Virus record (IMG/VR): IMGVR_UViG_3300032053_018295
Span: 1-31,167 of that record
Direction: 5' to 3' (one strand)
DNA length: 31,167 nucleotides
DNA from: a virus
The notes below the pieces were generated by a model. It saw nothing but the letters and a program-made list of their open reading frames with translations. It was not told the origin of the DNA and searched no databases. Numbering within the stretch: position 1 is the first letter of the stretch; each line of letters starts with the position of its first letter. Shown here one piece after another: positions 13,141 to 20,024 of the stretch. The position numbers and the translations under genes were made by a program.

Positions 13141-13148
13141 AGTTTATA
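13141..13148 (-). promoter_or_regulatory. Late-promoter box TATAAACT
   Basis: Minus-strand TATAAACT 25 nt before the start codon at 13115, identical to the boxes at 8095-8102 and 28507-28514. Confidence 0.55.
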
Positions 13149-13157
13149 ACAAAAAAA

Positions 13158-13177
13158 GCTTCATATAAATATGAAGC
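13158..13177 (-). terminator. Terminator after the DUF4236 gene
   Basis: 9-bp perfect stem GCTTCATAT/ATATGAAGC with A runs before and T runs after, placed just downstream (minus strand) of the 13189-13371 stop. Confidence 0.75.
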
Positions 13178-13188
13178 GTTTTTATTTG

Positions 13189-13371
13189 TTAGATTATTTT
13201 TTTCCGATATGATAATCCTGTACCAGGAGCACCAACACTACCAGTTACACCTTTTTTTCCAACATTAACACAGGCACCTTTTACACCTAAGGTGAAACTA
13301 ATGCCACCTAGACTAAGGTTCATTTTTACGCCAGGAAATATGCTAATGCTTTTATTGAATCTTAGTCCCAT
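13189..13371 (-). CDS. DUF4236 family protein
   Basis: 60 residues matching the DUF4236 pattern: MGLRFNKSISIFPGVKMNLSLGGISFTLGVKG..VNVGKKG..GSVGAPGTGLSY. The family is a short beta-rich, glycine-rich domain common in bacteria and phages; function unknown, often near membrane proteins. Its ATG overlaps the stop of the upstream membrane protein (TAATG), so the two are translationally coupled. Confidence 0.85.
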   Translation of the reverse strand: MGLRFNKSISIFPGVKMNLSLGGISFTLGVKGACVNVGKKGVTGSVGAPGTGLSYRKKII

Positions 13372-13598
13372 TATTCATCCTCAGTTTCATCATAATCTTT
13401 TTTATTATCTGAAATGTATTTATGTATCCAAATTCCTAGGAAAACTGGCCATAATACAATTCGTGCAAGTGCAAGTCCACAGGCAAAAAAGTTATTAAAT
13501 CTAGATTGTTCAATTAGATTTGGAAGATTGATTGCACACCAGGTTAATCCTGTGATTATATAGTATGCAATGAATTTCTTTTTAAATTCAGGTGACAT
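13371..13598 (-). CDS. Small membrane protein
   Basis: 75 residues. Two hydrophobic segments are visible (about 10-28, IAYYIITGLTWCAINLP, and about 37-58, FACGLALARIVLWPVFLGIWI), followed by a charged tail KKDYDETEDE. Not recognised. It is coupled by TAATG to the DUF4236 gene and lies 11 nt after the 13610 membrane protein gene. Confidence 0.75.
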   Translation of the reverse strand: MSPEFKKKFIAYYIITGLTWCAINLPNLIEQSRFNNFFACGLALARIVLWPVFLGIWIHKYISDNKKDYDETEDE

Positions 13599-13609
13599 AT
13601 ATGTCCTTT

Positions 13610-13783
13610 CTATTTAGATATATTTTTTATCAATTTATAGGCACCATATCCGATGCCACCAATTAATACGAATGGCGCTACCATTATTACTAATGAAAAT
13701 AATCCGCCTAAAACCAATTTTAACAAAAAAATCCCCATAATAATTGCAAATATTATTATTACTACATTTATAAAAGTTCCCAT
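13610..13783 (-). CDS. Small membrane protein
   Basis: 57 residues from the ATG at 13783 (MGTFINVVII), chosen because AAGGAGAAAAT sits directly before it; an upstream in-frame ATG at 13807 has no such site. Two hydrophobic helices (about 4-24 and 29-49) form a hairpin-like protein with a short basic end. Unknown role; part of a run of small membrane and DUF4236 genes. Confidence 0.7.
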   Translation of the reverse strand: MGTFINVVIIIFAIIMGIFLLKLVLGGLFSLVIMVAPFVLIGGIGYGAYKLIKNISK

Positions 13784-13808
13784 ATTTTCTCCTTGTACAT
13801 TGTACATT

Positions 13809-14318
13809 TTAAATAAGTGGCATTCTCGTTACATCAATGCCTTGTTTTAAACAAAAAATCATATCTAATATGATGGAATGTCCTTCTGCTTTCGCCAGAT
13901 TATATACCGGTATATTATTAGCTCGTGCAATTTTTATACCTAATGCTGTTCCGCCATTTTTTTCATCAACGGCATAGCAAACTAAAAAGCTTACCTTGGT
14001 TTTCAGATCGGGTCCAAGTATAATCATTGCATTTCTTCCATGCAATTGTTTAACGAATGGCGTGCATGCGTCCCAAGCAGGATGGAAATGAGAGGCATAT
14101 TCAATAGAATCACTGGTAGCCTGTTTGGCTTTATATATTTCTATTGTGCCACCTGTTTCCAATGCTGCTGATTCAAATGCTAGGTCGCAACCAATAGCGC
14201 CTCCACTACGGAGAACATATCCAACAGATGCGATTACGGTTGCGAATTCCTTCATCAACTCAATCATATCCATTGGAACGCCATATCTATTTCCGACACC
14301 AGCATAAAATAATGCCAT
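13809..14318 (-). CDS. SLOG-fold (DprA/YAGIGSR-like) nucleotide-binding protein
   Basis: 169 residues. FYAGVGNRYGVP..MIELMKEFATVIASVGYVLRSGGAIGCDLAFESAA fits the SLOG superfamily pattern YAGIGSR..P......LA..G..LRSGGA.GaD.aFE.gA seen in many phage 'DNA processing-like' proteins; the C terminus has NNIPVYNL. SLOG domains bind nucleotide-derived ligands and appear in NAD- and cytokinin-related enzymes. No separate effector domain is present, so the ligand is unknown. Coupled by TAATG to the 14318-15004 gene upstream. Confidence 0.7.
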   Translation of the reverse strand: MALFYAGVGNRYGVPMDMIELMKEFATVIASVGYVLRSGGAIGCDLAFESAALETGGTIEIYKAKQATSDSIEYASHFHPAWDACTPFVKQLHGRNAMIILGPDLKTKVSFLVCYAVDEKNGGTALGIKIARANNIPVYNLAKAEGHSIILDMIFCLKQGIDVTRMPLI

Positions 14319-15004
14319 TATGATACCTTTGTAATAACAATTGCCGGATCAGCTAGATGTGTTATAATTTCAACTTTAGCGACATTTGGTATAACATTGA
14401 ATGCATCTAAATAATCACATTTACGCAATCGAATTACATTATGTTTCCCAATAGTAACTCTTTTTCCTGTTGTTTTTCTACTAATATATAATTTATTATT
14501 AATAGAATTGATGTATACAACATCACCTTCATTAAATCCGGCAGTACGTGTTATTTGCGTTTTAAGGGTCATTCTAGACCGACTGCCAAATTGTGGTGTA
14601 AACGTACCATCAGCAGCAATAAAAACCTTCCCTGCTTTCGTATTGTTCGTTTGTTTGGTATTTTGTTGTTGTGTAACAAAATTAGTATGAAGTTTTACTG
14701 TTGTTGGTTGTGCTGTTAAGCCTTCTTGTTCAACCCAATATGGATTATAATCGATGGGATCATTTCCGATTTTATGAAAAATAGTAGCTTGTGTTCCTGC
14801 CGGAGCACCTTTAATTAATTGTTGTGTTGTGTTATAATGCGTAGGCATTGTATACGAGTGTACCGTTGTACGAACTACATCATGCTTGATATAAAAATTT
14901 CGTTTCCGTAACATTTGAGTAATGTCATATGCGGTAAAAGTTCTATTGAGGCGAATGACGGCTTCAATTTGATTTTCGATGTTTTGTTTGTCAGGTGTAT
15001 TCAT
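14318..15004 (-). CDS. Unknown protein, possible N-terminal winged helix
   Basis: 228 residues, not recognised. Residues 1-60 (IEAVIRLNRTFTAYDITQMLRKRNFYIKHDVVRTTVHSYTM) look like a helix-turn-helix or winged-helix fold. A Gln/Asn/Thr-rich linker (about 108-124) precedes a beta-rich C-terminal domain (FNEGDVVYINSINNKLYISRK) like a small barrel. AGGA precedes the ATG. The gene starts 16 nt after the end of structured element copy R1, the only annotated feature in the otherwise CDS-free stretch before it. Confidence 0.65.
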   Translation of the reverse strand: MNTPDKQNIENQIEAVIRLNRTFTAYDITQMLRKRNFYIKHDVVRTTVHSYTMPTHYNTTQQLIKGAPAGTQATIFHKIGNDPIDYNPYWVEQEGLTAQPTTVKLHTNFVTQQQNTKQTNNTKAGKVFIAADGTFTPQFGSRSRMTLKTQITRTAGFNEGDVVYINSINNKLYISRKTTGKRVTIGKHNVIRLRKCDYLDAFNVIPNVAKVEIITHLADPAIVITKVS

Positions 15005-15020
15005 ATTAATGTCCTGGAAA

Positions 15021-15384
15021 CCATTCGCTTTTAGCGGATGGGATAAAAATAGTTAAAATAGGCAGTTTAACAAGATACCTAGCTTGTTGTTCCGTTAGGA
15101 ACTTAGTTAGTGCTTACGCACAACTCTCACCTTTCGGTGGTATATGGAGCTTACGCTCCGTGTACATCCTCGCCACTGGCGAACATCGCTATCCCAAACT
15201 GGACGAGCATTCGGGACGACTTCAACCTGCTACGGTTAGTTCACTCAGTTTGTCATTTTATTGCACCTTGCGGTGCAAAAGGCTGACATCGGCTAGTCAA
15301 CAGCTTTGAATCTCGTAGTACTACCTCGTAGCAACTCGTTTCGCACTACAAGCCTATCGGTCTTTAGCTGATGGGTAGTTGACT
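15021..15384 (-). ncRNA. Repeated structured element, copy R1
   Basis: 364 nt between the 37-codon ORF (15404-15517) and the 15004 gene's ribosome site. Minus-strand features: 5' hairpin CCCATCAGCTAAAGACCGAT; long-range stem AGTCAAC/GTTGACT; GTAGTG..TACTAC enclosing GCTACGAGGTAG; TTGCACC-GCAA-GGTGCAA; AACC-GTAGCA-GGTT; TCCC..GGGA; GGAGC-GTAA-GCTCC; CCACC-GAAA-GGTG; GTGC-GTAA-GCAC; GTTCC-TAAC-GGAAC; 3' hairpin CCATCCGC-TAAAA-GCG. GNRA loops form on the minus strand only, giving the RNA sense. About 90% alike to R3, less to R2. No ORF inside. Confidence 0.8.
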
Positions 15385-15403
15385 TATAGTCCTTTACTTA
15401 AAA

Positions 15404-15517
15404 TCATATTATTTGTGTTCTTCGTCCAGTTTTTTTATATTTCCATTTATATTGCTCATATAGCCACTCTTTATCATTAAGGAGTGGGTATTTTCTAGAA
15501 ATTGATTTTCGTTTCAT
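15404..15517 (-). CDS. 37-residue basic protein coupled to the PARP gene
   Basis: ATG at 15517 overlaps the TGA stop of the PARP gene (ATGA), so translation is probably coupled. The product (MKRKSISRKYPLLNDKEWLY..., ending TGRRTQII) is strongly basic. YPLLNDKEWLYEQY resembles the first helix of helix-turn-helix segments found in phage homing endonucleases, after which the sequence departs and stops. It could be a truncated remnant of such a gene, possibly left by or associated with element R1 just downstream, or a small DNA- or RNA-binding partner of the PARP. Confidence 0.55.
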   Translation of the reverse strand: MKRKSISRKYPLLNDKEWLYEQYKWKYKKTGRRTQII

Positions 15518-16821
15518 TTATCTGAAAACTCTACTAAGTATTTTAGATTACATTGGCCTAGTCGATATACTATCATCTCATTATTCATCACACCAGATTG
15601 ACCACCTTTAGCAAAGGTTGAATCAAAGCCTGGTTTTGGTAAATTATTAGATGTACCGGTTGGTACAAAATATTTACCCATAGCAACATCAGCAAGAAAC
15701 ATAAAGCAATTATTATCTTTAGCATTTCTATCCCAATAACCTTGTGCATAATTAAGACTTTTGGTGCTCTGATCACTGAAGTATGCACCATCACCAAAAA
15801 GTCTTCCACATACATGAGGTGCATTAGATTTAGGAATCATTAGACCAGATTTAAGAATTGATAACACATTAGATACTCGTGTACCATGCCAAAGTTCCAT
15901 CACACCGCCAACATTTAAACCATCTTTAGTATAGCCTTCTACCATATCAGCGATTTCTACACTAAATACACGTTTAACTTTAAGTATACTAGAAGTATGC
16001 ATAGTTTGTCTAGTTTTATTAAAGAATGCGATAATATAATCGATGATAGATTGATCTGTAACCAATTCAAGTGATGTTTTAAACACAACAGGAATATCTT
16101 TTGGTTTTTTATCGGCATCATCATCAGTTGTTACTGGCACAGTAAGGACTTGTTGTAGGGATGCATCTAAAGAATCAAGAATTTGTATTTCTTGTTCAAA
16201 TGACTTTACATTAGGGAAAATATCTTTTGGATCTAATTTTCTACCAACTTTTCTAGGTATTAATTGGATATAAGTTTGTAATTTTTTGATAAAATCTTTA
16301 TCAATATAATCATTTTTTTCAACATATGGCAATAGTTCATCGAGTAAAACACGAGCCTCATCAATACCTTCTTGTGTTACAATGCCACAAGGTGTTGAAA
16401 ATGTTCCTTTTTTAGCATCATATGTCATTGTAGTAGAGCTAACAATATTATGAACATTTGCTTTTATAAGGTAGCGAATCAAATCAGCAGATTCTTTTGA
16501 TGAGTTTGAGATTTGGTTTAATGCAATATCGAGTAAATTGTCGGATTGCGTTTTAACTTCAACATTAGTAGAAGCAATAACTTTTAGTTTCGTGTAACCT
16601 TTAGTGGTGCCTTCTTTTTCTTTACATTTTTTTTCAAAAAAAGAATTTGCAGCATATTCACTTGAAAAATTTTTATTATCTGTTTGAGCATTTTCATTGC
16701 CCACACGACCATATTTGACTTCAATAGAATGGTCGTCATATTGAGCTATATACCAAAATTTATTATTATTTTTTGCAACATCTGACTTGATGTATTTTGC
16801 TTCACGAACTAGATTTGCCAT
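15514..16821 (-). CDS. WGR-domain PARP-type ADP-ribosyltransferase
   Basis: 435 residues with eukaryote-like PARP architecture. Residues 1-83 form a WGR-type domain (FWYIAQYDD..IEVKYGRVG), about 95-225 a helical regulatory domain, and 245-435 the catalytic domain. The H-Y-E triad is complete: LWHGTR (His312), GDGAYFSD (Tyr347), NNEMIVY (Glu415). It should move ADP-ribose from NAD to protein or nucleic acid; the WGR domain in PARPs binds DNA ends and RNA. T4 uses unrelated ADP-ribosyltransferases (Alt, ModA/B). The gene follows tRNA-Arg(CCT), has AGGAGA before the ATG, and overlaps a 37-codon gene. Target unknown: host takeover or DNA protection are possible. Confidence 0.9.
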   Translation of the reverse strand: MANLVREAKYIKSDVAKNNNKFWYIAQYDDHSIEVKYGRVGNENAQTDNKNFSSEYAANSFFEKKCKEKEGTTKGYTKLKVIASTNVEVKTQSDNLLDIALNQISNSSKESADLIRYLIKANVHNIVSSTTMTYDAKKGTFSTPCGIVTQEGIDEARVLLDELLPYVEKNDYIDKDFIKKLQTYIQLIPRKVGRKLDPKDIFPNVKSFEQEIQILDSLDASLQQVLTVPVTTDDDADKKPKDIPVVFKTSLELVTDQSIIDYIIAFFNKTRQTMHTSSILKVKRVFSVEIADMVEGYTKDGLNVGGVMELWHGTRVSNVLSILKSGLMIPKSNAPHVCGRLFGDGAYFSDQSTKSLNYAQGYWDRNAKDNNCFMFLADVAMGKYFVPTGTSNNLPKPGFDSTFAKGGQSGVMNNEMIVYRLGQCNLKYLVEFSDK

Positions 16822-16847
16822 TATATCTCCTATAGAGTTCTTAATTA

Positions 16848-16920
16848 AGCCCTTACTCCGACTTGAACGGAGATCTAACCTTTAGGAAAAGTGTGCTCTC
16901 TCCAGTTGAGCTATAAGGAC
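16848..16920 (-). tRNA. tRNA-Arg(CCT)
   Basis: 73 nt, outside the main array. Acceptor GTCCTTA/TAAGGGC with one G-U, D stem GCTC/GAGC, anticodon loop TTCCTAA with a 4-bp stem (one end mismatch), T arm CTCCG-TTCAAGT-CGGAG, discriminator T. It reads AGG and precedes the PARP gene on the same transcript. Confidence 0.85.
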
Positions 16921-16927
16921 GTAGATT

Positions 16928-16955
16928 AATATAGCATTATTCATATAAAATGTAA
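16928..16955 (-). promoter_or_regulatory. Probable promoter of tRNA-Arg(CCT) and the PARP operon
   Basis: TTACAT (16955-16950), 16-nt spacer, TATATT (16933-16928) on the minus strand, just before tRNA-Arg(CCT). The -10 matches the other putative early promoters; the -35 is weaker. Confidence 0.45.
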
Positions 16956-16971
16956 TACAAAATTATGGAAA

Positions 16972-17361
16972 TTATTTATTTTTTATTGTCGCAAATAAGC
17001 TTTTTATCACCTCAACATATGCACTCATCATTATGGTGTCATTATCATTTATTAGCTGATTGATAGTTTTATTTTCGCCATCTTTAAACAAATATTCACA
17101 TATAAATGTTATTTCAGCAATACCTTGTGACTCATCCATAGGCATTTCATATGAAATGCGACCAAATACTAATGAAGTTGTTGATATATTTGGTTCTTCA
17201 TCCCAATCATGCATAAGTTCTTTAGCAATTGTATTATATGATAATTTTAAATCATTGTCTATCCATTCATATTTACATAGTACTTTAGAGCCATCATCAT
17301 CAATATAAAATGAACAATTTGGTAAGCAGTTATTCATCTGCATCATCTCTTGCATATTCAT
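16972..17361 (-). CDS. Unknown protein
   Basis: 129 residues from the ATG at 17361 (MNMQEMMQ), chosen because TTGAGGA lies before it; longer in-frame starts run into the upstream gene. Mixed alpha/beta, acidic, with no recognised motif. It is the last of three consecutive small genes (18147 to 16972) of unknown function. Confidence 0.6.
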   Translation of the reverse strand: MNMQEMMQMNNCLPNCSFYIDDDGSKVLCKYEWIDNDLKLSYNTIAKELMHDWDEEPNISTTSLVFGRISYEMPMDESQGIAEITFICEYLFKDGENKTINQLINDNDTIMMSAYVEVIKSLFATIKNK

Positions 17362-17371
17362 AAAAAAATCC

Positions 17372-17686
17372 TCAATCATAAACCCATTGTCTAATAGGAG
17401 TGGTGTCACCAAGTAATTCGGTAATAACTCCATTTGTGATAACGATTATCAATGGATAATCGTATGCTTCACATATTAATTTAACTTTTTTTGTATCATT
17501 ATATGTTATTTTACATCGCTCTAGAGATAATGACCTACCATCAATTATCAATCTTACCGTACAACAGGTTCCAATTGGGAATAAATGCAAATCTTTATTA
17601 TTTATAGGAAAATTTATGCTTAATGTATCAAATATAATGTTGATACATTTATCAAAAATTATTGTTCTAATTAATATCTGTATCAT
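17372..17686 (-). CDS. Unknown protein, paralogue of the next gene upstream
   Basis: 104 residues. Its N terminus (IFDKCINIIFDTLSINF...LFPIGTCCTVRLIID) matches the 17683-18147 product (VIDFCINILFDKFNSNL...KVGQFFTRISHVID), pointing to tandem duplication. Start ATG overlaps the upstream TGA (ATGA). Function unknown. Confidence 0.65.
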   Translation of the reverse strand: MIQILIRTIIFDKCINIIFDTLSINFPINNKDLHLFPIGTCCTVRLIIDGRSLSLERCKITYNDTKKVKLICEAYDYPLIIVITNGVITELLGDTTPIRQWVYD

Positions 17687-18147
17687 GGAATGAAAGAATA
17701 ATAATATGAATTCACACCAACTTGATCTTCATATTGATACAATTCAATCTCATCATCATCGTCAATTTCAACCTCACCTATATCAATACCTACCTCTTCT
17801 AGATATTCTATATCGTCTTCACTTAATTCACCACTTTCATATGAATTATTAATTCGCTCGATTTCTTCCATTTCTTCAAGCCAATCTTGTAAATCATCTC
17901 CATCAGATGTTTGGTATGTGAAATATATGATATAATATTCTGCACCTTGTTCATTGCTTCTATGCTCAACATCAGTTATATAGCATCCATAATAGTGCTC
18001 TGAATCAATCACATGACTTATACGCGTAAAAAACTGCCCTACTTTTGGCAAACCATTATCACTTAACATAAGATTTGAATTGAATTTATCAAATAAAATA
18101 TTAATACAAAAATCTATCACATAATGACGAACGGCTAAATCAATCAT
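17683..18147 (-). CDS. Unknown acidic protein
   Basis: 154 residues. The N-terminal half is paralogous to the 17372 gene; the C-terminal half is very acidic (DDLQDWLEEMEEI, DDIEYLEEV, EVEIDDDDEIE). No known motif. GAGGT precedes the ATG. First gene of a three-gene set. Confidence 0.65.
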   Translation of the reverse strand: MIDLAVRHYVIDFCINILFDKFNSNLMLSDNGLPKVGQFFTRISHVIDSEHYYGCYITDVEHRSNEQGAEYYIIYFTYQTSDGDDLQDWLEEMEEIERINNSYESGELSEDDIEYLEEVGIDIGEVEIDDDDEIELYQYEDQVGVNSYYYSFIP

Positions 18148-18207
18148 AAATTACCTCATATAATATAATATAGCTGTTGCGTGACTATATATGTTAATAC
18201 AGTTTGT

Positions 18208-18471
18208 TTAGACTTTTTTCTTTATTTCAGAAATATCTGAACCTATTGTTTGAAATATTTTAGTAATAGTTTTAAAATCATCTGCAATAGATTTTATAGA
18301 AGTGGATATCAATTTGATTTCTTCAATCATCTTATCCATTTTTTGTGTTTCTTCTCTTTTACGAGTATCTGCACCGCGTGAATATTCTTTCATCTGTTTT
18401 GATATTTCTTCAGCACTTTTTGATAAGCGTTCTAATTCTCTAAATTCTGTTTGATTTAATGCAGCAGTCAT
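18208..18471 (-). CDS. Coiled-coil protein
   Basis: 87 residues from the ATG at 18471 (MTAALNQTEF), chosen for the strong GAGGGAAG site and the ATGA overlap with the HNH gene stop. Almost wholly helical and charged, with heptad-like hydrophobics from about residue 12 on (LERLSKSAEEISKQMKEY, IEEIKLISTSIKSIADDF). Likely oligomeric; role unknown. Confidence 0.65.
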   Translation of the reverse strand: MTAALNQTEFRELERLSKSAEEISKQMKEYSRGADTRKREETQKMDKMIEEIKLISTSIKSIADDFKTITKIFQTIGSDISEIKKKV

Positions 18472-19097
18472 TCTTCCCTCACTTTTTCGGTTGTACTTAC
18501 AACCCAATATATATATGGTCGCCAGGATTCATGTGGAATCCTCCCACCTATTTTATTTATAACACTCTTAGGTACAGATTTATCTAATGTAGGAATACCA
18601 ACCCTAGTTCTAAGCTTCCAACCTAAATCTGATATTAGCTTATCACTTTTTATATTATTACAACTTAAACAAGATGCCCTTACATTACACCAATCATCTA
18701 GACCACCTTTTGATAATGGATATACATGATCAATCGTCATAGTAGTGATAGTTAATGGAATTCCACAATATACACATTTTGATTTATCTCTATCAAGTAT
18801 ATTTCTTTTTGTTAATGGCAATACTTTTACCATTATAGTTGATTTTGCTTTTGCATGTGGTTTACGAATAATAGATGGACAATCCATTTCTATTGTTCGA
18901 TTTCCTTTTTTATCAAAAGCACTTCTTAATGTAAAATCATCATATGAACTTACAATTTCAGCTCGTCCAGCAAAATAATCTGAAATAGCTTCTTCCCATG
19001 AAACAACATCTGTTGGAGAATATGCAGCATTTAATACTAAAACTTTAGGTATTGCACTATCCAATAAATTTCTTTCATTTTTTTGTTTAGACCGCAT
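18468..19097 (-). CDS. HNH endonuclease
   Basis: 209 residues from the ATG at 19097, which has AAGGTGG 5 nt upstream. The N terminus (VLVLNAAYSPTDVVSWEEAISDYFAGRAEIV) is typical of a widespread HNH family; the nuclease core is CVYCGIPL (zinc CxxC), TIDHVYPLSKGG (DH catalytic pair), CLSCNN (second CxxC and Asn). Metal-dependent DNA nuclease; it could be a free-standing homing enzyme or take part in host DNA breakdown. It is coupled to the downstream coiled-coil gene. Confidence 0.88.
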   Translation of the reverse strand: MRSKQKNERNLLDSAIPKVLVLNAAYSPTDVVSWEEAISDYFAGRAEIVSSYDDFTLRSAFDKKGNRTIEMDCPSIIRKPHAKAKSTIMVKVLPLTKRNILDRDKSKCVYCGIPLTITTMTIDHVYPLSKGGLDDWCNVRASCLSCNNIKSDKLISDLGWKLRTRVGIPTLDKSVPKSVINKIGGRIPHESWRPYIYWVVSTTEKVREE

Positions 19098-19144
19098 AAT
19101 AACCACCTTTTTTTTAAATCTATTTTATTTTTTTGCTATAAAAC

Positions 19145-19174
19145 AAAAAAGGATGTGTTTCCACATCCTTTTTT
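19145..19174 (-). terminator. Terminator after the 19190 gene
   Basis: 13-bp perfect stem AAAAAAGGATGTG/CACATCCTTTTTT with a 4-nt loop; A/T tails on both sides. It ends the 21622-to-19190 operon. Confidence 0.85.
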
Positions 19175-19189
19175 AAAAATGATATGTAT

Positions 19190-19597
19190 CTATTGAACTG
19201 ATCCAAATCCATTCCAATTTTCAGTTGGTGGTACTCTTCCACCAAGACCGCCGTTAAATCGAGCTGAAGCCATTTCATCATGTGACATATTGTTTTGATG
19301 TGGATTTGGGCTTGATTGGCGTTGTCCAAGAGAAGCATCGCCATAAGCCGAGCCTTTCATTGGTGTGCTATATGGTTGATTTGCAATTTTTTGATTGCTA
19401 CTTGATGCATATTGATCAGTATTTGATACTGTTAATTTTGGTTTACGACCACGAAATTTATATACAGTTTCTTCTAAAGCATAAATTAAGTGCTTATCAT
19501 CATATTTGATAATTTCACCTGCATCTGTTTTTAGTGTAAATGTTCCATTTTCTTCGTGTGTAATAACGACTTCATTGACTTTTGTTGATTCATTCAT
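19190..19597 (-). CDS. Unknown protein with disordered C terminus
   Basis: 135 residues. The first 60 are beta-rich (VVITHEENGTFTLKTDAGEIIKYDD); the rest is Ser/Asn/Gly/Pro-rich and probably disordered. Its ATG overlaps the end of the upstream gene by 8 nt (ATGAATGA). Last gene of the AAA+ operon; unrecognised. Confidence 0.6.
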   Translation of the reverse strand: MNESTKVNEVVITHEENGTFTLKTDAGEIIKYDDKHLIYALEETVYKFRGRKPKLTVSNTDQYASSSNQKIANQPYSTPMKGSAYGDASLGQRQSSPNPHQNNMSHDEMASARFNGGLGGRVPPTENWNGFGSVQ

Positions 19598-20024
19598 TTA
19601 GATATCCTTTAGTGTTCCAGACACTGATTATATCTAACATAACTTTTTCAACATAAAATAACCACTTTTTTGCTACCAAAATCGAATCATCAGATAATCC
19701 AGATGATATATTTTTTAATTTTATAAGTATAGGATATTTTTCATATAACATAATAACTTCTTTCAATTCCTCATATGTTATATATTTCATAAAAACCGAT
19801 TGAAAATCTGCTTCCATTTGTTCAACACATAAAGATTTTTTGAATAAAGTCCACTCTTCATCTGGTATCAATGGCCATTTTTCTTTCATTTCTGCTATAC
19901 TAGTATCATACGCATCAAGCATACTACTTGTATCACTGACTAATCCCCAATACTTATATATTTCAGCAATAAAATTGAAGTGGTTGTTCTCCACTTCATT
20001 TAAAATATCATCAATACTTTCCAT
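19590..20024 (-). CDS. Unknown helical protein
   Basis: 144 residues, acidic and mostly helical, with many aromatic residues (FNFIAEIYKYWG, DEEWTLFKKSL). Not recognised. ATG overlaps the AAA+ ATPase stop (TAATG), so it is probably made in step with the ATPase and may be its partner. Confidence 0.65.
   Translation of the reverse strand: MESIDDILNEVENNHFNFIAEIYKYWGLVSDTSSMLDAYDTSIAEMKEKWPLIPDEEWTLFKKSLCVEQMEADFQSVFMKYITYEELKEVIMLYEKYPILIKLKNISSGLSDDSILVAKKWLFYVEKVMLDIISVWNTKGYLNE

Noticed and set aside
15300-15360. GTGCG/GTGTG near the 5' side of the R elements, like a group II intron start
   Set aside because: It lies inside a hairpin shared by all copies; no domain V or AY end follows, and flanking genes are not interrupted.
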